Assembly (NCBI GenBank): GCA_007570905.1
Contig: RKSI01000143.1
Location: 1 to 5,322, forward strand
DNA length: 5,322 bases
Direction: 5' to 3'
Origin: Gammaproteobacteria bacterium
Lineage (GTDB): Bacteria > Pseudomonadota > Gammaproteobacteria > Poriferisulfidales > Oxydemutatoraceae
Shown: positions 1-5,322 of the stretch, piece after piece
Numbering within the stretch: position 1 is the stretch's first letter
Layout: each line of letters opens with the position of its first letter
Position numbers and translations under genes: made by a program
Notes under the pieces: generated by a model
Told to the model about the DNA's origin: nothing
Databases searched by the model: none
Seen by the model: the letters and a program-made list of their open reading frames with translations, nothing else

Positions 1-35
1 TCGTCTGTGCCCTGTCGGCGGCATTTGATGATAAC
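1..35. other. leader before the protease gene
   Basis: Only 35 bases precede the protease ATG. The protease frame has no stop here, so the sequence alone cannot exclude an earlier start outside the window. One other + frame ends at a TGA at 26-28 after eight codons, which could be the tail of an upstream gene, but eight residues are too few to identify. I see no convincing Shine-Dalgarno sequence and no -35/-10 pair. Confidence 0.4.
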
Positions 36-1478
36 ATGTACCCAATGTCTGCCTGTCGAGGGAAACCATCCGCCGCGAGCGTGCGCCGGTGGCTTTTGCC
101 GGTGTGCTGGCTTGCGCTGTCGCCGTGCGCCGCCGCCGAATTGCGCGGCCTGCCCGATTTCTCGGAGTTGGCCGAGGCGGCGGCGGGCGCCGTCGTCAAT
201 ATCAGCACCGTCAGAAAACCGCAACCGGCGGGCGAAGAAGAAGGCCCGCCCGGCGCCCCCCACGGTATGCCGTGGGAAGAATTCATGGAGCGGTTTTTCG
301 GACGCGGCGCGCCGCCGCCTGCGCCGCCGCCGCCGAACGCCTCCATCGGCTCCGGTTTCATTCTCTCCGAAGACGGTTATGTCATCACCAACCACCATGT
401 TGTCAAGGATGTGGACGAGATTATCGTCAAGTTGAACGACCGCCGCGAGATAACCGCCGAACTGGTCGGCTTTGACGAACTCAGCGACATCGCGCTGCTG
501 AAGATAGAGGCCGACGACCTGCCGGCCGTTCGCATCGGCGAGCCGGACAAGGTAAAGGTCGGGCAATGGGTGCTGGCCATCGGCGCGCCGTTCGGCTTTG
601 AGCATTCGGTCACCGCCGGCATCGTCAGCGCCAAGGGTCGCAGCCTGCCGTTCGGCCACTATGTGCCGTTCATCCAGACCGATGTCGCCATCAACCCCGG
701 CAATTCGGGCGGGCCGCTGTTCAATCTCAAGGGCGAGGTCGTCGGCGTCAATTCGCAGATATACACCCGCACCGGCAGTTTCAGCGGCCTGTCGTTCGCG
801 GTGCCGATAGACCTGGTCGCGGATGTCGTCGGCCAGTTAAAAGACAAGGGCGCGGTGTCGCGCGGCTGGCTCGGCGTGTACATCCAGGAGGTGACGCGCG
901 GGCTGTCCGAGTCGTTCGGCCTTGACAAGCCGACCGGCGCGCTGGTGTCGCGCGTTATCGGCGGCAGCCCGGCGGAAGAAGCCGGCTTTGAGGCCGGCGA
1001 TGTGGTGCTGCGCTTTGACGGCAAGGAGGTCGGCATGTCGTCGTCGCTGACGCCGCTGGTCGGGCGGACGCCGGCGGGCAGCGAGGTCGAGGTGGAGATT
1101 ATGCGCGGCGGCAAGCGCATCCGGCTGCCGGTGGTCGTCGGCGAACTGCCCGAACGCCCCGGCAGTTTCGCCGAGGCCGCGCCGCGCGGCGGCGGCAAGC
1201 GGGTGCTGGGCCTGCAACTTCGCAAGTTGACGGTCAGCGAACGCGAGCGCCCGGGGCTGGAAGGCGGCGGCCTGCTGGTTGAGGACGCAGGCCCCGGCGC
1301 CGCGCGCGAAGCCGGCATCGCCGCCGACGATGTGCTGGTGATGATGAACAACGAGCGCTTTGACACAGCCGAGGAACTGGCCGGCATCATCGAGTCTCTG
1401 CCGAAGGGCCGGTTTGCGACGCTGTTGGTCGTGCGCGGCGAACAATCGCGCTTTTTCGCGGTCAGGATACCGGAATGA
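36..1478 (+). CDS. mucD: periplasmic HtrA-family serine endoprotease, MucD/DegQ type
   Basis: This 480-residue protein should degrade misfolded periplasmic proteins and, in the MucD branch, restrain envelope stress signalling. Residues 1-34 look like a Sec signal peptide: basic n-region with RR at 17-18, hydrophobic core, likely cleavage after AAA34. The mature protein opens with LPDFSELAE, as in Pseudomonas MucD. The trypsin-like domain spans about 50-265 with triad His121 (TNHHVV), Asp151 (SDIALL) and Ser224 (GNSGGP). The LA loop is short and proline-rich (91-100), unlike the long loop of DegP. PDZ1 runs from about 276 (RGWLGV) to 370 and PDZ2 from about 389 to 478. Length and two-PDZ layout fit the DegP/DegQ/MucD group. 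The start is uncertain: ATG36, ATG45 and GTG81 are in frame and none has a good ribosome site. GTG81 would give a compact signal peptide beginning MRRWLLPV. The stop overlaps the next gene, which implies co-transcription. The family call is secure; MucD rather than DegQ rests on recalled similarity. Confidence 0.95.
   Translation: MYPMSACRGKPSAASVRRWLLPVCWLALSPCAAAELRGLPDFSELAEAAAGAVVNISTVRKPQPAGEEEGPPGAPHGMPWEEFMERFFGRGAPPPAPPPPNASIGSGFILSEDGYVITNHHVVKDVDEIIVKLNDRREITAELVGFDELSDIALLKIEADDLPAVRIGEPDKVKVGQWVLAIGAPFGFEHSVTAGIVSAKGRSLPFGHYVPFIQTDVAINPGNSGGPLFNLKGEVVGVNSQIYTRTGSFSGLSFAVPIDLVADVVGQLKDKGAVSRGWLGVYIQEVTRGLSESFGLDKPTGALVSRVIGGSPAEEAGFEAGDVVLRFDGKEVGMSSSLTPLVGRTPAGSEVEVEIMRGGKRIRLPVVVGELPERPGSFAEAAPRGGGKRVLGLQLRKLTVSERERPGLEGGGLLVEDAGPGAAREAGIAADDVLVMMNNERFDTAEELAGIIESLPKGRFATLLVVRGEQSRFFAVRIPE
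1464..1467 (+). promoter_or_regulatory. Shine-Dalgarno for the adaptor gene
   Basis: AGGA lies inside the last codons of the protease gene, seven bases before ATG1475. It supports that start, and with the ATGA overlap it points to translational coupling. Confidence 0.6.
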
Positions 1479-2446
1479 CGCCGTCCGCGAAGTTTGCGGC
1501 GCATTGCGCCGCCGCGCTGATGCTGGCGGCGTGGGGCGGCGCGCCGGCGCAAACCGCAATGCCGTCCACCGCGACCGCGCCGTCCGCCAAAGCCGCGCCG
1601 ATAACTGCAACGCCGCCGGCAGCCGAAACAACGCCGGCAACTGACACGACGCCATCCGCTGAAACACCGCGCACTGAAACAGCGCCGACAACTGACATGC
1701 CGTCTTCCGAACCAGCGCCGCGCGCCGAAACCACGATGCCCGCCGAAACCACGCAGGCCGCGCCGCTGGCGTGGCAGCGCAGCGGCATTGTCGCCGCCGC
1801 GCGCCGCGTGCGCCTCGGCGCGCGCATGGACGCGGCGGTGTCGGCGCTGCACGCGAGGGAAGGGGAGCGCTACCGGCAGGGCGACATGCTGGTCGAGTTT
1901 GACTGCTCGGTCGAGCGCGCGTCGCTGGAAGAGGCGCGCATCGCCTTCCAACTCGCCAAACTCGGCCACAAGACCAGGAAACGCGAATATGAGAGCCGCG
2001 AGATTACCGAAGAGCAGGTGGAAATGGCGGCGTTGCAGTCCGAGGCGGCGCTGGCCGCGCTGAACCGGATGCGCGAGCGCGTCAAGTATTGCGCGATCAC
2101 CGCGCCCTTCAATGCGCGCGTCGTCAAGGTGTTCGCCGCCGAGCACGAAGAGGTCGCGGCGCACAAGCCGGTCGTCGAGATTGCCGAAGACACGGCGCTG
2201 CAATTCCATCTGTTGCTGCCGTGGGCGTGGCTGCAATGGCTGTCCATCGGCGACGAGTTTGATGTCCGCATCGCCGGGCGCGACTACCGCGCGCGCCTCA
2301 AGCACCTGGCGCCGGAGGCCGACCCGGTTGACAAAAGCCTCGCCGCCGTCGCGCGGATACTCAACGCCGACAACCGCCTCGTTATCGGCATGAGCGGCGC
2401 CGCCCGCTTCACCCCTCCCGGCGGCGGCGCGGAGGCGGCGCATTGA
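1475..2446 (+). CDS. HlyD/RND-type periplasmic adaptor subunit (membrane fusion protein), short form
   Basis: This 323-residue protein looks like the periplasmic adaptor that links an inner-membrane transporter to an outer-membrane channel. Residues 1-26 form a signal peptide (Ala-rich core, likely cleavage near APAQ). Residues 27-97 are a disordered Thr/Pro/Ala/Glu linker with degenerate repeats. The first half of the barrel-sandwich (lipoyl-like) domain covers about 103-144 (GIVAAARRVRLGARMDAAV, then YRQGDMLVEFD). A short alpha-hairpin spans about 146-204, with its turn near REITEEQ. The second lipoyl half starts at ITAPFNARVV (208-217). A beta-barrel follows from about 241 to 312, with the adaptor-like WLQWLSIGDEF and a closing GMSGAARF. 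There is little room for a C-terminal membrane-proximal domain, so it is shorter than AcrA/MexA-type adaptors. Cys11 is not in a recognisable lipobox, so a soluble periplasmic form is more likely. No transporter or channel gene is in view, so its partner and substrate are unknown. Its start overlaps the protease stop, suggesting one envelope operon. Confidence 0.8.
   Translation: MTPSAKFAAHCAAALMLAAWGGAPAQTAMPSTATAPSAKAAPITATPPAAETTPATDTTPSAETPRTETAPTTDMPSSEPAPRAETTMPAETTQAAPLAWQRSGIVAAARRVRLGARMDAAVSALHAREGERYRQGDMLVEFDCSVERASLEEARIAFQLAKLGHKTRKREYESREITEEQVEMAALQSEAALAALNRMRERVKYCAITAPFNARVVKVFAAEHEEVAAHKPVVEIAEDTALQFHLLLPWAWLQWLSIGDEFDVRIAGRDYRARLKHLAPEADPVDKSLAAVARILNADNRLVIGMSGAARFTPPGGGAEAAH
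1625..1726 (+). repeat. degenerate tandem repeat, about 51 bp x 2, in the adaptor linker
   Basis: Two adjacent 17-residue units, residues 51-67 (from ETTPATD) and 68-84 (from ETAPTTD), align with one small gap each way. A partial third unit starts at residue 85 (ETTMPAETT). The DNA copies have diverged but share stretches such as CAACTGACA. The segment is richer in A than its surroundings. It encodes an extended, probably unstructured tether. Confidence 0.6.
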
Positions 2447-2507
2447 CCGCGCCGCGCCGAACCATCCCCGCTGCGCGGCCCCTTTTGCGCCGTGCCGGGG
2501 CGCCGTG
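2447..2507 (+). promoter_or_regulatory. 61-bp gap with the transketolase ribosome site, possible hairpins
   Basis: This is the only non-coding gap between genes. GGGG at 2497-2500 lies seven bases before ATG2508 and is the only Shine-Dalgarno candidate. Two mutually exclusive 5-bp stems can cover it: GCCCC 2478-2482 with GGGGC 2497-2501, or GCGCC 2487-2491 with GGCGC 2499-2503. Neither is followed by a T run, so I do not call a terminator. I see no convincing promoter. In such GC-rich DNA, short stems arise easily by chance. Confidence 0.35.
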
Positions 2508-4547
2508 ATGCCGCCCCGGCCGTCCAGCGCGCCGTCGCGCAGGCAACTTGCCAACGCCATCCGCGCGCTCAGCATGGACGCGGTGCAGCGCGCGCGCTCC
2601 GGCCACCCCGGTATGCCGATGGGCATGGCCGACATCGCCGAGGTGCTGTGGAACGACTACCTGAAACACAACCCCGCCAACCCGCTGTGGTTTGACCGCG
2701 ACCGCTTTGTGCTGTCAAACGGCCACGGCTCGATGCTGCTGTACTCGCTGCTGCACCTGTGCGGTTATCCGATGCCGCTTGATGAACTGAAACGCTTTCG
2801 CCAGTTGCATTCCAAAACGCCGGGGCACCCCGAATACGACCCGGCGCTCGGCATTGAGACCACCACCGGCCCGCTCGGCCAGGGGCTGGCCAACGCGGTC
2901 GGCATGGCGCTGGCCGAGCGCGTCCTCGCGCGGCGTTTCAACCGCGACGACTTCGCCCTGGTCAACCATTACACATATGTATTCACCGGCGACGGCTGCC
3001 TGATGGAGGGCGTCTCGCACGAGGCCTGCTCGCTGGCCGGCACCCAGCGCCTCGGTAAACTGACGGTGTTTTACGACGACAACGGCATCTCCATAGACGG
3101 CCCGGTTGAGGGCTGGTTCACCGATGACACGCCGCGGCGTTTTGAGGCGTACAACTGGCATGTCGAGCGCGATGTGGACGGCCACGACGCCGACGCCGTG
3201 CGCGGCGCGATTGAACGCGCGCGCGCCGAAACCGCGCGCCCGAGTCTGATTTGCTGCAAGACCGTCATCGGATACGGCGCGCCCGGCAAGCAGGGCACCG
3301 AATCCTGCCACGGCGCGCCGCTCGGCGACGACGAGGTCGCGCGCGCGCGCGACACGCTCGGCTGGCCGCACCCGCCGTTTGAGGTGCCCGACGACATCTA
3401 CCGCGGCTGGGACGCGCGCCAACGCGGCGCCGCGCTGGAACGCGAATGGCGCGCCGCGCTTGAAGAATACCGGCGCGCGCACCCCGGCCTTGCGCGCGAG
3501 TTTGAACGCTGCGCCGAAGGGCGTTTGCCGGACGACTGGGACACGCATGCGCGCGCGTTCACCGCCGCCGCCGCCGCCGCCGCCGAAGACACGGCGACGC
3601 GCAAGGCGTCGCAGAACACGCTGGCCGCGTTCAGCGAACAACTGCCGGAACTAATCGGCGGCTCCGCCGACCTCGCAGGCTCCAACGGCACGCTGTGGCC
3701 GGGCAGCAGGCCGGTAACCGCCGCCGGCGGCGACGGCAACTACATCTACTTCGGCGTGCGCGAGTTTGCGATGTCGGCGGTTGCGTCGGGCCTCGCGCTG
3801 CACGGCGGGCTGATACCGTACGCCGCCACCTTCCTGACATTTTCCGATTACGCGCGCAACGCCGTGCGCATGGCCGCGCTGATGAAACAGCGCGTGCTCT
3901 TCATCTACACCCACGACTCGGTCGGCCTCGGCGAGGACGGGCCGACGCACCAGCCCGTCGAGCACCTGACGGCGCTGCGGCTGATACCGGGCCTTGATGT
4001 ATGGCGCCCGTGCGATGCGGTCGAGTCGGCGGCGGCGTGGCGCGCGGCGATTGAGGCGCCGGGGCCGAGCGCGCTGGTGTTCTCGCGCCAGACGCTGCCG
4101 CACATCGAGCGCGACGACGAACAAATCGCCGGCATGGAACGCGGCGGCTATGTGCTGCGCGATTGCGACGGCGCCGCCGAAGTCGTCATTATCGCCACCG
4201 GTTCTGAAGTCTCGCTGGCGCTGCGGGCGCGCGATTTGCTGCACGGCGAAGGCCGCCGCGCGCGCGTCGTCTCGATGCCGTGCGCCGAATGCTTTGAGCG
4301 CCAGCCGCGCGACTACCGCGAGTGCGTGCTGCCCGCGGGCGTGCCGCGGCTTGCGGTGGAGGCCGGCTGCGGCGACTGGTGGCGGCGCTATGTCGGGCTG
4401 GACGGCGGCGTCGTCGGCATCGAGGAATTCGGCGCATCGGCGCCCGGCGGCGAGGTGTTTGAGCACTTCGGCTTCACCCCGGAAAACATCCGGCGCGCGG
4501 CGGCGGCGCTGGCCGGGCGCGGCGCGCCTGCGGGAGGCGCCGGATGA
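2508..4547 (+). CDS. tkt: transketolase (thiamine diphosphate-dependent)
   Basis: This enzyme moves two-carbon ketol units between sugar phosphates in the cytoplasmic pentose phosphate pathway (or the Calvin cycle), releasing glyceraldehyde-3-phosphate. At 679 residues from ATG2508 it matches the usual 660-680 and aligns with E. coli TktA throughout. Conserved sites include His33 (SGHPG), His73 (SNGHGS), His107 (TPGHPE), GPLGQG 121-126, the thiamine diphosphate/metal motif from GDG 161-163 to Asn192 (DDN), His268 (CHGAPLG), Arg365 and Ser392 for phosphate, catalytic Glu419 (GVREF), His469, Asp477 and His481 (GEDGPTHQP), and Arg528 (SRQ). The PP, Pyr and C-terminal domains follow in order. The tail ends in a loose Gly/Ala-rich stretch. 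I chose ATG2508 over GTG2505 because GGGG 2497-2500 is better spaced from it; the difference is one residue. A run of seven Ala (353-359) sits in the inter-domain linker. The stop overlaps the GAPDH start, so the two genes are probably coupled. Confidence 0.98.
   Translation: MPPRPSSAPSRRQLANAIRALSMDAVQRARSGHPGMPMGMADIAEVLWNDYLKHNPANPLWFDRDRFVLSNGHGSMLLYSLLHLCGYPMPLDELKRFRQLHSKTPGHPEYDPALGIETTTGPLGQGLANAVGMALAERVLARRFNRDDFALVNHYTYVFTGDGCLMEGVSHEACSLAGTQRLGKLTVFYDDNGISIDGPVEGWFTDDTPRRFEAYNWHVERDVDGHDADAVRGAIERARAETARPSLICCKTVIGYGAPGKQGTESCHGAPLGDDEVARARDTLGWPHPPFEVPDDIYRGWDARQRGAALEREWRAALEEYRRAHPGLAREFERCAEGRLPDDWDTHARAFTAAAAAAAEDTATRKASQNTLAAFSEQLPELIGGSADLAGSNGTLWPGSRPVTAAGGDGNYIYFGVREFAMSAVASGLALHGGLIPYAATFLTFSDYARNAVRMAALMKQRVLFIYTHDSVGLGEDGPTHQPVEHLTALRLIPGLDVWRPCDAVESAAAWRAAIEAPGPSALVFSRQTLPHIERDDEQIAGMERGGYVLRDCDGAAEVVIIATGSEVSLALRARDLLHGEGRRARVVSMPCAECFERQPRDYRECVLPAGVPRLAVEAGCGDWWRRYVGLDGGVVGIEEFGASAPGGEVFEHFGFTPENIRRAAAALAGRGAPAGGAG
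3336..3351. repeat. alternating (CG)7 tract with Z-DNA potential
   Basis: A 14-base CG alternation at 3338-3351, preceded by GT, lies inside the transketolase gene and encodes part of EVARARD. A second purine-pyrimidine alternation of 18 bases runs from 3541 to 3558 (ACACGCATGCGCGCGCGT). Alternating CG is the classic Z-DNA-prone sequence. Here it is most simply a by-product of Ala/Arg codons in GC-rich DNA. Confidence 0.5.
3562..3585 (+). repeat. (CCG)8 trinucleotide repeat encoding an alanine run
   Basis: Eight perfect CCG units, read in the gene frame as GCC codons, give seven consecutive alanines in transketolase (353-359). They lie just before the Arg365 phosphate-binding segment, in the surface linker between the PP and Pyr domains. 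Length change by whole units would keep the reading frame. Confidence 0.8.
4533..4537 (+). promoter_or_regulatory. strong Shine-Dalgarno for gap
   Basis: GGAGG lies six bases before ATG4544, inside the last transketolase codons. It is the best ribosome site in the window. It fixes the GAPDH start and suggests that gap is translated strongly within the operon. Confidence 0.75.
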
Positions 4548-5322
4548 CGGTCAAAATCGCCATCAACGGTTATGGGCGCATTGGCCGCGGCATTCTGCGC
4601 GCGCTGTATGAAAACCACGCCGGCGGCGGCGCCAGGGTCGTCGCCATCAACGCCACGACGAGCATGGAAAACGCGCTGCACCTGACGCGCTACGACACCA
4701 CGCACGGGCGCTTCAACGCCGACCTGCGCGCCGACGGCGACCGCTTCAGCGTCAACGGCGATTCCATCCGGTTTTTTTCCGAACGCGACCCGGCGAAACT
4801 GCCGTGGGGCGAACTCGGCGTGGATGTGGTCTGCGAATGCACCGGCAAGTTCCGCGACCGCGCGCAGGCCGCGCTGCATCTGCAATCGGGCGCGCGCAAG
4901 GTGCTGATTTCGGCGCCGGGCGGCGATGATGTGGACGCGACCATCGTCGTCGGCGTCAACGACGCGATACTGAAACCCGAACACGCCGTCGTCTCAAACG
5001 CGTCGTGCACCACCAACTGCCTCGCGCCGGTGGCGAAGGTGCTGCACGAGGCCGTCGGCATGGAGTGCGGCCTGATTACGACGATACATTCATACACCAA
5101 CGACCAGGTGCTGATTGACTCGTTTCACAAGGACATCCGGCGCGCGCGCTCGGCGACGATGTCCATGGTGCCGACGAAGACCGGCGCGGCGAAGGCGGTC
5201 GGGCTGGTGTTGCCGCAACTGGCCGGCAAACTTCACGGCTACGCGGTGCGGGTGCCGACCATCAATGTGTCGGTCGTGGACCTGACCTTTTCCGCCGCGC
5301 GCGCGACCGGCGCCGATGAAAT
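4544..5322 (+). CDS. gap: glyceraldehyde-3-phosphate dehydrogenase, 3' end cut by the window; possibly NADP-preferring
   Basis: The first 259 residues (of about 330-340 usual) of a phosphorylating GAPDH, which interconverts glyceraldehyde-3-phosphate and 1,3-bisphosphoglycerate. The Rossmann domain begins KIAINGYGRIGRG (4-16). Catalytic Cys155 lies in SNASCTTNC (151-159) and His182 in TTIHSYTNDQ (179-188). The phosphate-site segment PTKTGAAKAVG (210-220) and VRVPTINVSVVDLT (236-249) are conserved. The HSYTNDQ form separates it from erythrose-4-phosphate dehydrogenase (Epd), which reads HSAMHDQ in E. coli. The usual NAD-selecting Asp (INDL in E. coli GapA) is Ala37 here (INAT), and the Leu-Pro pair of NAD enzymes is Ser193-Phe194 (IDSFHKD). 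As I recall it, B. subtilis GapB, an NADP enzyme, likewise reads INAS. A gluconeogenic or Calvin-type role is therefore possible, but this is inference. It overlaps the transketolase stop by ATGA and has a strong ribosome site. Confidence 0.97.
   Translation, partial: MTVKIAINGYGRIGRGILRALYENHAGGGARVVAINATTSMENALHLTRYDTTHGRFNADLRADGDRFSVNGDSIRFFSERDPAKLPWGELGVDVVCECTGKFRDRAQAALHLQSGARKVLISAPGGDDVDATIVVGVNDAILKPEHAVVSNASCTTNCLAPVAKVLHEAVGMECGLITTIHSYTNDQVLIDSFHKDIRRARSATMSMVPTKTGAAKAVGLVLPQLAGKLHGYAVRVPTINVSVVDLTFSAARATGADE

Noticed and set aside
117..131. Lipobox at Cys31 of the protease (LSPC)
   Set aside because: Pro directly before Cys does not fit the usual lipobox, and MucD-type proteases are soluble periplasmic proteins.
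400..404. Possible catalytic change in the protease, TNHHVV instead of TNNHVV
   Set aside because: The catalytic His is the one before VV and is present (His121). The change affects the neighbouring residue, which I expect to tolerate substitution.
7..435. 142-codon + frame overlapping the protease start
   Set aside because: Cys/Arg-rich translation with no domain, and it overlaps the conserved protease region in another frame.
2478..2501. Rho-independent terminator after the adaptor gene
   Set aside because: The stem is only 5 bp and the T run (TTTT 2483-2486) lies in the loop rather than after the stem.
659..2635. 658-codon open frame on the - strand across the protease and adaptor genes
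   Set aside because: Its product is Arg/Gly/Ala-rich low-complexity sequence without a recognisable domain, and it lies opposite two well-supported genes. Long antisense frames are expected in DNA this GC-rich.
2715..3641. 308-codon - strand open frame opposite transketolase
   Set aside because: It mirrors a fully conserved enzyme gene and shows no family motif; treated as a shadow of the coding strand.
4544..5322. Erythrose-4-phosphate dehydrogenase (Epd) instead of GAPDH
   Set aside because: The active-site segment reads HSYTNDQ, like GAPDHs, rather than HSAMHDQ as in E. coli Epd, and the TKTGAAKAVG segment is GAPDH-like.
1..5322. CRISPR array, tRNA/rRNA, insertion sequence or phage genes
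   Set aside because: Nearly all bases are accounted for by four standard genes. No spaced direct repeats, transposase motifs or terminal inverted repeats are visible.

Overview
The window is a GC-rich stretch (roughly two thirds G+C by eye) from a bacterium, read entirely on the + strand. The protease closely matches the Pseudomonas-type MucD branch of the DegP/DegQ family, and the transketolase and GAPDH also read like proteobacterial enzymes, so a GC-rich, probably gammaproteobacterial genome is the best guess. No ribosomal or other taxonomic marker is present, so this is inference.

Layout: bases 1-35 are a short leader. Bases 36-1478 encode a periplasmic HtrA-type serine protease (MucD/DegQ) with an intact catalytic triad and two PDZ domains. 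Its stop codon overlaps the start of the next gene (ATGA, 1475-1478), which encodes a short HlyD/RND-type periplasmic adaptor (1475-2446) with a long Thr/Pro/Ala/Glu linker after its signal peptide. No transporter or outer-membrane channel accompanies this adaptor in the window. A 61-base gap (2447-2507) separates this envelope pair from a carbon-metabolism pair. That pair is a full-length transketolase (2508-4547) and, overlapping it by another ATGA (4544-4547), a GAPDH that runs off the right edge (4544-5322). Transketolase releases glyceraldehyde-3-phosphate and GAPDH interconverts it with 1,3-bisphosphoglycerate, so the two act in sequence. pgk would be the expected next gene.

Two observations stand out. 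First, the DNA has marked tetranucleotide avoidance: ACGT is absent, GATC occurs once and AGCT is absent. The first two gaps are visibly maintained by synonymous codon choice: every Asp-Val pair uses GAT, and Ile is ATC except after a G, where it becomes ATT or ATA. This is a candidate footprint of restriction-modification or another sequence-specific DNA process not encoded here. Second, the GAPDH lacks the Asp that normally selects NAD and also the Leu-Pro pair that supports it, which resembles NADP-preferring GapB-type enzymes. I found no RNA gene, mobile element, CRISPR array or clear terminator.
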